DNA from: Agaribacillus aureus
GTDB lineage: Bacteria > Bacteroidota > Bacteroidia > Cytophagales > Cyclobacteriaceae
DNA: 64,000 nucleotides
Reading direction: 5' to 3'
NCBI GenBank assembly: GCA_030442055.1
Contig: JAUJEB010000003.1
Span: forward strand, 372,001-436,000
Below, in pieces: positions 43,888 through 53,330 of this stretch (its first letter is position 1; every line of letters begins with the position of its first letter). Below the pieces are notes generated by a model. The model was not told where the DNA came from and did not search any database. It was given only the letters and a program-made list of their open reading frames with translations. The position numbers and the translations under genes were made by a program.

Positions 43888-45903
43888 CTAAAATATTCTA
43901 TTTAGCAAATGGTCGTCTGCAATATTTGGTAGTGTTACCGTTAACGAAGGATTTTGCTGCATCGCTCGCCGGATGGCAAACAGCGCCTCTTCATTTCTTG
44001 CCCAACCTCTTCTGGCAATGCCATTGTTTACATCAAAAAACAGCATACTTCTAATATTTTCTTCAGCTTCCTGGCTGCCGTCCAACAACATCCCAAAACC
44101 TCCGTTTATCACCTCGCCCCAACCGACGCCACCGCCATTATGGATCGATACCCAGCTTGCCCCTCTAAAGCCATCCCCAATCACATTGTGGACAGCCATA
44201 TCTGCCGTAAACCTTGATCCGTCATAAATATTGGAAGTTTCTCGATATGGCGAGTCTGTGCCGGAAACATCATGGTGATCACGTCCCAATACCACAGGGC
44301 CTATTTTACCGGATTTGATGGCTTCGTTAAAGGCAAGTGCAATTTCCATTCTTCCCTCGGCATCGGCGTAAAGTATTCTGGCCTGCGAGCCAACAACCAG
44401 TTTATTGGCGCCGGCCGCTTTGATCCAGCGGATGTTGTCTGCCATCTGTTGTTGAATTTCAGGAGGGGCTTGTTTCGCCATTCGTTGCAATACTCTGGTA
44501 GCTAACGTATCTGTTTTTTTCAAGTCAGCCGCCTTGCCACTGGTACAAACCCAGCGGAAAGGACCAAATCCGTAATCGAAGCACATGGGGCCCATTATGT
44601 CCTGGACATAGGATGGATACCGGAAATTTATCTCATCTTCCGCCATAATATCTGCCCCAGCCCTGGAGGCTTCCAGCAAAAAGGCATTGCCGTAATCGAA
44701 AAAGTAGGTCCCCCTGTCGGTGTGCTTATTAATGGCTTCGGTTTGCCGGCATAAGGACTCTCTTACCAATGCCTTGAATTTTTCGGGCTCCTCGGCTATT
44801 AATCGATTTGCCTCCTCAAATGAAATATCGACCGGGTAATAGCCCCCGGCCCATGGGTTGTGCAAAGAGGTCTGATCAGAACCCAGGTCAATGAAAATAT
44901 TCTTTTCGTAAAATTTTTCCCAAACGTCCACTACATTTCCCTGGTAGCACAACGAGACTACCTCTTTTTTTGTTTTGGCCTGTTTGACCCTTTTCACCAA
45001 CTGATCTATATCCTCAATCACCTCATCCACCCAACCCTGGCTATGCCTGGTGTGAGTAACTTTTGGGTTAACTTCGGCCACCACGGAAATGCAACCAGCA
45101 ATATTTCCCGCCTTAGGCTGAGCTCCGCTCATACCGCCCAGGCCTGAAGACACAAATATTTTACCACTTAAATCCTCTCCGTTCTCAGTGATTTTTCTAC
45201 CGGCATTCAATATGGTAATAGTAGTGCCATGGACAATTCCCTGTGGACCAATATACATGTAGGAACCCGCGGTCATTTGCCCGTATTGCGTTACTCCCAG
45301 GGCATTATACCTTTCCCAGTCATCAGGCCTCGAATAGTTAGGAATCATCATGCCATTGGTGACCACTACCCGGGGAGCGCTAGTACCGGAGGGAAACAGG
45401 CCTAACGGATGTCCGGAGTACATATGCAGCGTTTGTTCGTCTGTCATATTCGCCAGATATTGCATGGTCAATAAGTATTGCGCCCAATTTTGGAAAACAG
45501 CACCATTGCCGCCATAGGTGATTAGCTCATGGGGGTGCTGCGCCACGGCAGGATCCAGGTTATTCTGGATCATCAGCATGATCGCAGCGGCTTTTAATGA
45601 TTGATGGGGATAAGCTTCAATGGGCCTTGCATGTATCTTGTATTCAGGCCGAAAACGATACATATAAATACGTCCGTATCTCTCAAGCTCCTCCGCAAAT
45701 TCGACGGCCAGGGTAAGGTGGTGTTCCTGGGGGAAATAGCGCAAGGCATTTTTAATGGCCAGCTTCTTTTCGGGAATGGTCAGAATATCTTTGCGGATGG
45801 GCGCATGATTTATCTGGTCATCAAATTCCCTTGGCGGTGGCAATTCCTCGGGGATGCCCTGAAGAATTGATGCTGCAAAGTCTTTTTCCGGTTTAAATGT
45901 CAT
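43888..45903 (-). CDS. hutU: Urocanate hydratase
   Basis: The ATG at 45903 gives about 671 residues; the longer frame to 45978 overlaps the patatin gene. Urocanate hydratase converts urocanate to imidazolonepropionate in histidine degradation, using tightly bound NAD+. Supporting motifs are VVTNGMMIPNYS, the NAD-binding region FVSSGLGGMSGAQPKAG, DQTSLHNPWAGGYYPV and the catalytic-region GRDHHDVSGTDSPYRETS. The long form (about 670 residues) is usual in Bacteroidota. Other hut genes (hutH, hutI, ftcD) are not in the window. It follows the patatin gene by 16 bases. Confidence 0.95.
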   Translation of the reverse strand: MTFKPEKDFAASILQGIPEELPPPREFDDQINHAPIRKDILTIPEKKLAIKNALRYFPQEHHLTLAVEFAEELERYGRIYMYRFRPEYKIHARPIEAYPHQSLKAAAIMLMIQNNLDPAVAQHPHELITYGGNGAVFQNWAQYLLTMQYLANMTDEQTLHMYSGHPLGLFPSGTSAPRVVVTNGMMIPNYSRPDDWERYNALGVTQYGQMTAGSYMYIGPQGIVHGTTITILNAGRKITENGEDLSGKIFVSSGLGGMSGAQPKAGNIAGCISVVAEVNPKVTHTRHSQGWVDEVIEDIDQLVKRVKQAKTKKEVVSLCYQGNVVDVWEKFYEKNIFIDLGSDQTSLHNPWAGGYYPVDISFEEANRLIAEEPEKFKALVRESLCRQTEAINKHTDRGTYFFDYGNAFLLEASRAGADIMAEDEINFRYPSYVQDIMGPMCFDYGFGPFRWVCTSGKAADLKKTDTLATRVLQRMAKQAPPEIQQQMADNIRWIKAAGANKLVVGSQARILYADAEGRMEIALAFNEAIKSGKIGPVVLGRDHHDVSGTDSPYRETSNIYDGSRFTADMAVHNVIGDGFRGASWVSIHNGGGVGWGEVINGGFGMLLDGSQEAEENIRSMLFFDVNNGIARRGWARNEEALFAIRRAMQQNPSLTVTLPNIADDHLLNRIF

Positions 45904-45919
45904 GGTCAATTTTTTTTTG

Positions 45920-46675
45920 CTATTTGGGAATACTAAACCTATCAAAATTTTCTTTTGTAAATTGATAGCCAATGTCAAACAGCTCCCGAGCCTTATTCAG
46001 TTCAGATCCCGCATACTTTTTCAACCCGGGAGGCTCAATTAACAAGTTGCACATTTCCTTACGTTTTTGCGTGTTGCCGTTTATTGCCATTAACAAACTT
46101 CGTTCAATCAATACTTTTACATTTTTAACATCAAAATCGTCATCTATAGGATTGGTGTGGCTCCCAATAATAAAATCGGTTTTATCCATAATCGGTTCCA
46201 CCGGCAGGTTATCGAGAATACCTCCATCCACATACAAACCATCTCCGAACTTGACAGGATTAAAAAGTACGGGCACGCAACAGGAAGCCAGCACGGGAGT
46301 GATTAATTCTCCTTCCGAAAAAAAGGTTGTTTTCCCGCGCTTAAGTTCTGTAGCGGCTACGGAAAGGGGTATTTTCAAGGCGCTAAAATTATTTTCTGGC
46401 AAATACTTTAAAAATGTATCCCTGAGGTTTTCAATTTTCAATAACCCGGTTTTAGCCAGCGCCGGCCGCATTCGCTTTATAAAACTTGTTTTTAAAATAA
46501 TCTGCAAGATCTCGTCCGGTGTATAGCCGTAACTGTACATAGCGCCGACAACAGCGCCAGCACTGGTTCCTGAAATCGCACTTGGCCTTATCCCATGCTC
46601 TTCCAGCGCTTTGATAATGCCTATGTGTGCAATCCCCCTGGCACCACCTCCGGATAAAGCTAATCCAATCTTCAT
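45920..46675 (-). CDS. Patatin-like phospholipase family protein
   Basis: A 251-residue lipid acyl hydrolase. The oxyanion loop is SGGGARGIAHIG (residues about 8-19), the nucleophile elbow is GTSAG (about 40-44, Ser42), and the catalytic Asp is in VDGGILDNLPVEP (about 155). These match the RssA/patatin family with a Ser-Asp dyad. No signal peptide, so cytosolic or peripheral. It lies 1 base after the MBL gene and 16 bases before hutU on the same strand. Confidence 0.93.
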   Translation of the reverse strand: MKIGLALSGGGARGIAHIGIIKALEEHGIRPSAISGTSAGAVVGAMYSYGYTPDEILQIILKTSFIKRMRPALAKTGLLKIENLRDTFLKYLPENNFSALKIPLSVAATELKRGKTTFFSEGELITPVLASCCVPVLFNPVKFGDGLYVDGGILDNLPVEPIMDKTDFIIGSHTNPIDDDFDVKNVKVLIERSLLMAINGNTQKRKEMCNLLIEPPGLKKYAGSELNKARELFDIGYQFTKENFDRFSIPK

Positions 46676-46676
46676 G

Positions 46677-47522
46677 CTACAGAATATCTTTTAACGCAAA
46701 AGTTTCGTCGACCCTGATGCCTTTTTCTGTCATCTTCAGGTTGCAACATTCCACGACCGGATCATGTTCAAAAAATAAAATATAATCATTATCATAAGCT
46801 TCCTGCAAAAAGTCGGCTTTCTCTTTCAGTGTGACCAGCGGCCTGACATCATATCCCATCACATAGGGAATCGGTACATGGCTGGTCGATGGCATCAGGT
46901 CGGCTACAAAAACGATGGTTTTATCTTTGTATTTGATTTTGGGTAACATCTGTTTCTCCGTATGCCCATCGACATAAATGATATCGAAGCTATCAAAGGG
47001 ACTTGCTTGCCCTGTTTCCAACAGTTCCAGGTGCCCCTGCTCCTGCATGGGTAGTATATTCTCTTTCAAAAAGCTCGCCCTTTCCCGGGCATTCGGATTG
47101 ATGGCCCACTGCCAGTGGGCCTGGTTTGACCAGTACTTCGCATTTTCAAAAGTCATATGGTATTGATCCGGGTTAGCGCCGTTTTTGACACCGCCGCCGC
47201 AATGATCGAAATGCAAATGGGTAAGAAACATATCGGTAATATCACCGAAATTAAAACCGGCGCGGCTTATTGAATTGACCAGGCTATCGTCGCCGTGAAG
47301 GTAGTAGTGACCAAAAAACTTAGCATCCTGCTTGTTTCCAATGCCATTATCGATCAATATCAACCTGTCGCCATCTTCCACCAGCAAACAGCGCATAGTC
47401 CAGGTACACAAATTGTTTTCATCAGCCGGATTGGTTCTTTGCCAAAGCGATTTGGGCACTACTCCAAACATGGCACCACCATCAAGTTTTATATATCCGG
47501 TATTTATAACATGTAGATTCAT
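46677..47522 (-). CDS. MBL-fold metallo-hydrolase
   Basis: A 281-residue cytosolic protein. The zinc motif is THLHFDHCGGG (about residues 103-112), with further ligand positions visible as DGHTEKQM and VADLMPST (Asp near 213) and FFEHDP near 259. This arrangement is shared by lactonase-like MBL hydrolases (lactones, quorum signals, other esters), so the substrate is open. It is the first gene of the run MBL-patatin-hutU-acyltransferase. A 12-bp palindrome at 47569-47580 lies upstream but is not significant on its own. Confidence 0.88.
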   Translation of the reverse strand: MNLHVINTGYIKLDGGAMFGVVPKSLWQRTNPADENNLCTWTMRCLLVEDGDRLILIDNGIGNKQDAKFFGHYYLHGDDSLVNSISRAGFNFGDITDMFLTHLHFDHCGGGVKNGANPDQYHMTFENAKYWSNQAHWQWAINPNARERASFLKENILPMQEQGHLELLETGQASPFDSFDIIYVDGHTEKQMLPKIKYKDKTIVFVADLMPSTSHVPIPYVMGYDVRPLVTLKEKADFLQEAYDNDYILFFEHDPVVECCNLKMTEKGIRVDETFALKDIL

Positions 47523-47698
47523 GGCATTACAAGCTTTTCAATTTTAAAACTGCCAACCTGAAATTGGTTGTATCGATACAGCCTTGAATTGTTTCCGATC
47601 AGTTGCGTTTACCTGGATTGTTTCCCTGTTGAACTAAACAAAAAAAATGCTAATCGTTCTCCGATTAGGCAATGATGCAGGGACGGGAGGTAAAACCT

Positions 47699-48643
47699 TT
47701 ACTTAAGCTCACCCATTGCAGAAAACTTTTCAATACGCTGACTTATTCTTTCTTCTGCAGTGAGTTTAATTAATTCCTTATACTGTTTTTGAATTTCTCT
47801 TTTCATAATGCCATACATGGCCTGAGGATCCATATGAGCACCTCCCAGAGGTTCTTTAACAATACCATCGATGAGCTTAAAATTAAGCATATCCCTGGCT
47901 GTCAACTTCAAAGCCTCGGCAGCCGCCTCTTTGTGGTCCCAGTTTCGCCATAAGATGGTGGAGCAGTTCTCGGGAGAGATCACAGAGTACCAGGTATTTT
48001 CCAGCATCAAAACCCTGTCGCCAATGGCAATGCCTAAAGCTCCTCCGGAAGCCCCCTCACCTATTACAATACAGATTACCGGGACTTTCAACGTAAACAT
48101 CTCTTTGAGATTTCTGGCTATAGCCTCTGCCTGGCCGCGTTCCTCTGCCTCTAATCCCGGGTAGGCACCCGGCGTATCTATAAAGGTCACAATGGGTTTA
48201 TCAAACTTTTCCGCCAGCTTCATCAGGCGCAAAGCCTTCCGGTATCCTTCCGGGTTGGCCATGCCGAAATTTCTCATTTGGCGTTGCTTGGTATTCCGCC
48301 CTTTTTGTTGGCCTATAAGCATGAACGTCTGCTTGCCAATCGTGGCAAAGCCGCCTACCATCGCCTTGTCATCTTTCACCTGACGGTCGCCGTGCAGCTC
48401 AATAAAATCGTTGGTAATGGCGTAAATATAGTCGAGGGTATAGGGTCTGTCGGCGTGTCTTGAAAGCTGTACCCTTTGCCAGCGGGTCAGGTTATTGAAA
48501 GTCTCTTTCTTAAGGCTGTTTATTTTTTCTTCCAGCGATTTTACTGCCTCGGTCACATCCACTTTGTTTTCGTCGGCCAATTGCTTCATGCTGGAAAGCT
48601 TTTCTTCTAACTCCGCTATCGGTTTTTCAAAATCCAAGAGCAT
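47699..48643 (-). CDS. accA: Acetyl-CoA carboxylase carboxyltransferase subunit alpha
   Basis: A 314-residue cytosolic enzyme subunit that, with AccD, moves a carboxyl group from biotin to acetyl-CoA in fatty-acid synthesis. Evidence is the N-terminal ACCA motif ([16 protein letters not shown]), [20 protein letters not shown], the oxyanion-hole region [16 protein letters not shown], and [11 protein letters not shown]. Length is standard. A minus-strand TAAATTTG at 48664-48671, 21 bases upstream of the ATG, fits a -7 element, though its -33 partner is not clear. It is the only gene of its unit. Confidence 0.97.
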   Translation of the reverse strand: MLLDFEKPIAELEEKLSSMKQLADENKVDVTEAVKSLEEKINSLKKETFNNLTRWQRVQLSRHADRPYTLDYIYAITNDFIELHGDRQVKDDKAMVGGFATIGKQTFMLIGQQKGRNTKQRQMRNFGMANPEGYRKALRLMKLAEKFDKPIVTFIDTPGAYPGLEAEERGQAEAIARNLKEMFTLKVPVICIVIGEGASGGALGIAIGDRVLMLENTWYSVISPENCSTILWRNWDHKEAAAEALKLTARDMLNFKLIDGIVKEPLGGAHMDPQAMYGIMKREIQKQYKELIKLTAEERISQRIEKFSAMGELK

Positions 48644-48813
48644 TTCCTGTTTGGTTTACGTTACAAATTTAAAATTTTAATTCATTTATGGAAGTTAATC
48701 CATAATTTATCCGCTTAAAGCATGCATTAATCGATGATGCAGGGCGCTAAAGTAAAAACAATTTCCCACAAATTAATGCGGTAATTTTTTTTTAGAAATA
48801 TTTGCTAAAAGGC

Positions 48814-48845
48814 TTTGGAAATAAATATGAATGCTACTACATTTG
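48814..48845 (+). promoter_or_regulatory. Promoter of tRNA-Asp (TTTG-N20-TACATTTG)
   Basis: TTTG at 48814-48817 and TACATTTG at 48838-48845 match the Bacteroidota housekeeping consensus TTTG-N19/20-TAnnTTTG exactly. Transcription would begin about 48852, giving a leader of about 70 bases before the mature tRNA at 48923. Confidence 0.75.
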
Positions 48846-48922
48846 CACCTCTTATGATAAGGATGGGGCTTTACAAAAAAGCTTCAAACTAACATAATAA
48901 GAAGATAAAATATTAAAAGGTT

Positions 48923-48996
48923 GGTCCGGTAGTTCAGTTGGTTAGAATGCCTGCCTGTCACGCAGGAGGTCGCGGGTTCGAGTCCCGTCCGGACCG
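48923..48996 (+). tRNA. tRNA-Asp (GTC anticodon)
   Basis: A 74-base cloverleaf. Acceptor arms GGTCCGG (48923-48929) and CCGGACC (48989-48995), discriminator G48996. Anticodon stem CCTGC/GCAGG with loop CTGTCAC and anticodon GTC at 48957-48959. T-arm contains the GGTTCGAGTCCC sequence. CCA is not encoded. A terminator follows. Confidence 0.98.
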
Positions 48997-49006
48997 CTTA
49001 AAAATG

Positions 49007-49036
49007 AAGGAGTTGCAAATTTTGCAGCTCCTTTTT
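49007..49036 (+). terminator. Rho-independent terminator of tRNA-Asp
   Basis: AAGGAGTTGCAAA (49007-49019) pairs with TTTGCAGCTCCTT (49021-49033), one G-T wobble, with Ts to 49036 and a U-rich tail. Confidence 0.85.
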
Positions 49037-49229
49037 ACTTTCATCTGGCTCGATCATCTATATTCGCTTCAGGGTCTTGGTAGACATCCTTTTGCCGTTT
49101 TTGTTAAAATCTATCCCCCTTTTTTGTTTATGTCTTTTTTCTAAGCATAAACTCCATCAAAAAAAATGGACTAACAAGAATGATAATCAAACCAGGCTTC
49201 TGCGCCTTATAGAATTTTATGTCTATCTG

Positions 49230-50696
49230 TTATTTATTTAATCCTGTAAGGTCAGAGTTTATTGTCACTTTGCCCCTACCCGTCACTACTTTGGCTGAAA
49301 AGCTGTCGTGTACCTCAATATTATTGGCTGTTTTCAGGTCTATCACTTTGTTCGAAACATTATTGGTTAAAAGTGACATTTCGCCATTGGCATTGAACAC
49401 ACTGCCATGGATATTGATCCTGGTTGGTAAATAGTCTTTCATGGCGTCATTTGCATGAAAGCGAATACCTGTTTTACGAAAACTGGTATTGGTGATGTTA
49501 ATGACATCTATTGGCGTGTTTACATTGATAAAATGGCCGGGCTCGTCATGCAATACCCTGACATTATCAAACACCAATTGCTCTTGCATAGGTACCTGAG
49601 CTCCAGGATAATAGGAACGACTCCACTTTCCATTGTCAAAATGTATTGAGAAGCTTGTTCGTGGTTTTTCCAGGTAAATATCTCGGAATGTCACGTTTCG
49701 TACTCCGGCAACATACTGGACATCTTCTTGTACCATTACCCATTTGATCCCGTCTAAAACCTGCATTCCTTCTTTGTGTGTGGGGCGAGTTACAGAGGTA
49801 TAGGTTTTTCCATCCGGAGTGCCATTTTCGGTAATTCCATCAATTCGATAAATTCTACCTTCGGAAACTACTGCGTCGGCATTTTGGAGTTCCATGCCTG
49901 CTCTCCAGTCTACCCAGCCACCAGCCAATATTCGGCAGAAATAACCGATCAATTGCTGATCGCCCCGCATATCCCAGCATTTTTCAATTACCCCGTTTTC
50001 GATCCAACCTAGTTCCGGGTTTGAGGTGGCATAGTCATGTGCATTTAGCGCAATCCCGTCGTCTATAGTGGTCAATACAGCATTCGATATGGTAAACCTA
50101 TTACCACGACCCAGGTGAATGCCATCTTTCTTTCCTTCCAAAATGGTATCATTAATGATGAGATCTTCAAAGGTGCATACATGGATCCCAAACTGTAGTG
50201 ACATGATATCATAGCATCGAAAACCTTCTATTTTCAAATCTTTAACATAGAAAAATGCTATCTGGCCTCTCAGTCCAAAAACTTCATTGAACCTCAGATC
50301 CATACCGTTGACACTTACATACAGCCCTTTGATGGTGATGTGCTCATCAAAGGTTTTCGTGAGTGCTCCTTTATTCAAAATGACATGTGAAAATGGACCT
50401 TTTTCATCCACTTTTTGTAGAATCACCCCATTACCAAATTCGAGCGTGGTGTTGCTTCCTACGTAGGTGGTACCCGCCACTTTGTAAATCCCGGGCTTGC
50501 TTACAATGATAGTTCCCGTCTGATCTACGGCTTTTTGCAATGCAGCCACATTTTCCAGCCCGGTGGCATCTGGTGAAAAACCGAAATCCGCCGCATTCGT
50601 AAAGCCGGCACGCTGGGCTTCCCCCATCAGGGTGATCAGGCAAAACAATCCTGCCAGGAACAGTTTGTTGGTTATATTCATTTTCATCTTTTTCAT
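49230..50696 (-). CDS. GH28-like (polygalacturonase-fold) secreted protein
   Basis: A 488-residue exported protein. The N-terminus has a signal peptide (cleaved near MGEAQ, residue about 27). The first M is followed by other possible starts at codons 4 and 6. The chain is a right-handed parallel beta-helix from about residue 35 (FTNAADFGFSPDATGLENVAA is the common pectin-lyase-like opening). LTTIDDGIALNAHD resembles the DD motif of GH28, and GKKDGIHLG the preceding coil. The RIK and GHG motifs are not obvious, so it may be a distant GH28-like hydrolase or lyase. It is the last gene of the PUL. Confidence 0.75.
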   Translation of the reverse strand: MKKMKMNITNKLFLAGLFCLITLMGEAQRAGFTNAADFGFSPDATGLENVAALQKAVDQTGTIIVSKPGIYKVAGTTYVGSNTTLEFGNGVILQKVDEKGPFSHVILNKGALTKTFDEHITIKGLYVSVNGMDLRFNEVFGLRGQIAFFYVKDLKIEGFRCYDIMSLQFGIHVCTFEDLIINDTILEGKKDGIHLGRGNRFTISNAVLTTIDDGIALNAHDYATSNPELGWIENGVIEKCWDMRGDQQLIGYFCRILAGGWVDWRAGMELQNADAVVSEGRIYRIDGITENGTPDGKTYTSVTRPTHKEGMQVLDGIKWVMVQEDVQYVAGVRNVTFRDIYLEKPRTSFSIHFDNGKWSRSYYPGAQVPMQEQLVFDNVRVLHDEPGHFINVNTPIDVINITNTSFRKTGIRFHANDAMKDYLPTRINIHGSVFNANGEMSLLTNNVSNKVIDLKTANNIEVHDSFSAKVVTGRGKVTINSDLTGLNK

Positions 50697-50801
50697 TTTT
50701 TGTACTTGTTGTTATTTCTGCTCTTAAGTCAGATTTTGGGGTTTAATCAAGGTTATTTGCCAAGTTTATGACCTTTAGAAAGTCACCTCTTTTCGAATAG
50801 A

Positions 50802-51581
50802 TCAATTAATCAAATCCAACATAACTTTGGCATATCGTTCCCCAAGGAGCTCAGCTGATCTTGCGTCAAAATGCACGTCGTCTCCTTTATGATCCAACCC
50901 TTCGGCGCTTACGACTCCGGTATTATTAACCAGGTTGGGTAATTCCTGAAGATTATCGTTGAACATCTCGACATCCCCTAAGAAATACCCCAATTCCCCC
51001 GCTATGAACGGTAGTTCCGGATTTCCAGCAACTTCTCTTATTCTTCCGATAAGGATTGTCAATTTTTTCATGTATAACGGATCCAATCTATTTCCCTCTC
51101 CCTGATGCCAGATCACACCTTTCAACGCTCCAAGATCCATTGCTTTCTTTACCCGAACAATTGCATCATCGTAAGGGTGTGTGTTAGTGATATCATCATA
51201 CTTACCAGGTTCCCACAAATCAATTTTGGTACCTCCTACCGCACATGGTACGATGACTATTTTATTATCCGTTTTTAGAGAAAGCTCATAACCGAATTTC
51301 AGGCCCGGACCTACAGCCGCAATTTTGGGCTTGTCAAAATGAACGGGATGCGTAGCTTGAGTCAACTTACCCTCTTTGTTCATCATCAATACGTTATCAG
51401 ATGAATAACTGTTGGCAATGCTGTCTATCACACCTCGACCAGCCATATTAGACTGCCCCATTAGTGCATATATTTCTAACTTTTCTTCGTCTGAATCTGC
51501 TTTTTGCGCAGACGCTTGTTTCTTATTCTGGCATCCTACCAAGAGTATTAAAAGGGTGAAAAGATTTATTAATTGTCGCAT
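50802..51581 (-). CDS. SASA-domain carbohydrate acetylesterase lipoprotein
   Basis: A 259-residue lipoprotein (lipobox LLVGC, Cys17). The catalytic Ser is in LMGQSNMAGRG (Ser44), the GxG and Gln-containing motif is VIWHQGEGNRL, and the Asp/His pair is in GDDVHFDARS near the C-terminus. This is the sialate-O-acetylesterase-like (SASA, CE6-related) SGNH fold. It would remove O-acetyl groups from a glycan at the cell surface, fitting the PUL. Substrate unspecified. It lies between the fucosidase and the GH28-like gene with gaps of about 105 and 149 bases. Confidence 0.87.
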   Translation of the reverse strand: MRQLINLFTLLILLVGCQNKKQASAQKADSDEEKLEIYALMGQSNMAGRGVIDSIANSYSSDNVLMMNKEGKLTQATHPVHFDKPKIAAVGPGLKFGYELSLKTDNKIVIVPCAVGGTKIDLWEPGKYDDITNTHPYDDAIVRVKKAMDLGALKGVIWHQGEGNRLDPLYMKKLTILIGRIREVAGNPELPFIAGELGYFLGDVEMFNDNLQELPNLVNNTGVVSAEGLDHKGDDVHFDARSAELLGERYAKVMLDLIN

Positions 51582-51713
51582 ACTATAGTCTACAAATTGG
51601 TTGATGTTATTCTGATGAGTTGTTTGTATGGTAATTATTTGATTTATTACAACATTGCCTGAATGGACCTTTTTCCCATCGTCCGTTTTACTTTTGAATT
51701 GAAGTTTATCCGG

Positions 51714-51730
51714 TTTCCTAATTTAGGAAA
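51714..51730. promoter_or_regulatory. 17-base palindrome next to fucosidase stop
   Basis: TTTCCTAA-T-TTAGGAAA, perfect 8-bp arms, directly after the stop of the first GH29 gene. It may be a terminator or an operator for the esterase gene. One such dyad per window is expected by chance. Confidence 0.3.
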
Positions 51731-53242
51731 TTACCATGGCTCACAATAAAAAACCTGCACCTTTCGCAATTCCACTGGGAGATCTTTTACGGATTCCAAA
51801 GATCGAAAACGGACTTTATTAGTGACCACAGGTTCCACCCGGTCTATTTTCTTATGACCTATGGTCTCATAACCCGGTGTTGCATTATAAGGCGGTGTTG
51901 CACTTGGAAACGTGTTTGCTGGCTTTAAGGGCTCCCATTTCCCGTCCAAAAAGGCTTCAAGTGTGTAACGAACTACTTTTTGTCCGTTAGCGATCTGCTC
52001 CATCAAAACAATGGTATTGATCTCTGTGGGTTCTTCCCAAGACAGTTCAAAAGTCCCTCCCGCAGGAATCGCATCGGATTTGGCTATAGGGTTGCTGAAT
52101 CGGTTTTTGATTTCATCGCCAAAGGCTTTTGCCGCAGCTACGATATCGTCGGGAATCAGGCCTCTGTTATCCGGAGGAAGATTAATGATAACATTGGCGC
52201 CAAGCCCTATAGTACGGTAGTAAAGGTCTATGTGCTCGGGGAGTTCTTTGGCAAAAGTACGATCGGGTTGCCAAAACCAACCTCCTGTGTGAAAAACTCT
52301 ACTCGTCGGGCATTCCCTTACCCTCCAGTATTCTCCCAGAGGGTGTCCTGTCCGAACCTCACCTTCCAACAAGCCATAGTCATTTTCAGTATCCACATCA
52401 CCTTTATTTGGTGCCGGACGCGTATAGTTGGTTCCATCCACGGTATGGACCGCATTCCACATGGGATACACCACATGGCCTGTTTCGTTTCCCGGAACCC
52501 AAGTTTCCGGTCCCATAAAAACCATATCGGGTTGCAACTCTGCCGCTAAATTGGTAATTGGCGTCCACATCTTTATGGTAGATATATGACCCCAGTGATC
52601 AGACCACATAAAATCGATCGGGCCATAATTGGTAAGCAACTCCCGCATTTGTTCCATTTGTACTTCCATATAGCGTCTCCTGCGGTTATCATCCTCAAAA
52701 ACGCTATCCAAAAGTGCAATGCGTTTAGCCCCCCAACCTACAGGGCCCTCGTACGATTTCAAAGCGGAATTAGCATCATGACTTGTTGTATGATAGAGCC
52801 CGATTTTTATATCGTGTTTGCGACAGGCATCAACAAATTCCTGGACAATATCGCCTTTGCCATCTTTATAGGGGCTATTGGCAACAGTATAGTCAGTGGT
52901 CTTTGAAGGCCAAAGGCAAAAACCTCCTTCGTGCCTGGCAGTCAAGCAAACATATTTTGCCCCCAAATCTTTGGCCGCAAGTACCCATTGTTCCGCATCC
53001 AACGCTGTTGGATTGAACTTTGAGGGAGGTTCCTTACCATCACCGTGTTGTTGTCCTATAAAAGGATTCAGTCCAAAATGGATAAATGCGCCTACTTCCC
53101 AATCGGCAAAGGCAATCTGTTTGGCCATAGGTTTGGTCAGTTCGTTGGTTTGGCTTGTTTGATTAGTTTGATTGCTTTGGGAGCCCGATACCAATAGTTC
53201 AAATACCACAATTAGCCCTAAAAAAATCTTGATATATTTCAT
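51731..53242 (-). CDS. Alpha-L-fucosidase GH29 (copy without lipobox Cys)
   Basis: A 503-residue GH29 enzyme that removes terminal alpha-L-fucose. N-terminal signal segment residues 1-20 ends LLVSG-SQS, where the neighbouring copy has Cys, so this copy should be secreted rather than lipidated. A QTNQTSQTN linker follows. The catalytic (beta/alpha)8 domain starts ADWEVGAFIHFGLNPF and has the nucleophile Asp in IDFMWSDHWG (about Asp215). A C-terminal beta-sandwich (about 390-503) with IVLMEQIANGQKVVRYTLEAF is discoidin-like. It is closely similar along its whole length to the gene at 53331-54866, so the two are tandem duplicates. Confidence 0.93.
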   Translation of the reverse strand: MKYIKIFLGLIVVFELLVSGSQSNQTNQTSQTNELTKPMAKQIAFADWEVGAFIHFGLNPFIGQQHGDGKEPPSKFNPTALDAEQWVLAAKDLGAKYVCLTARHEGGFCLWPSKTTDYTVANSPYKDGKGDIVQEFVDACRKHDIKIGLYHTTSHDANSALKSYEGPVGWGAKRIALLDSVFEDDNRRRRYMEVQMEQMRELLTNYGPIDFMWSDHWGHISTIKMWTPITNLAAELQPDMVFMGPETWVPGNETGHVVYPMWNAVHTVDGTNYTRPAPNKGDVDTENDYGLLEGEVRTGHPLGEYWRVRECPTSRVFHTGGWFWQPDRTFAKELPEHIDLYYRTIGLGANVIINLPPDNRGLIPDDIVAAAKAFGDEIKNRFSNPIAKSDAIPAGGTFELSWEEPTEINTIVLMEQIANGQKVVRYTLEAFLDGKWEPLKPANTFPSATPPYNATPGYETIGHKKIDRVEPVVTNKVRFRSLESVKDLPVELRKVQVFYCEPW

Positions 53243-53330
53243 TTTGAAGTTTATTAGTGAAAAAAAAATTGAATTTTCAATGTCCCTAGTGTTAGGAGGA
53301 ATTTACGATGCTGTTTGCCCTTTCAGATCA

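Noticed and set aside
45972-46526. 184-codon plus-strand open frame
   Set aside because: Antisense to the patatin gene with all its catalytic motifs; a shadow.
47569-47580. Palindrome TGTATCGATACA upstream of the MBL gene
   Set aside because: Some 15 palindromes of 12 bp are expected by chance in 64 kb.
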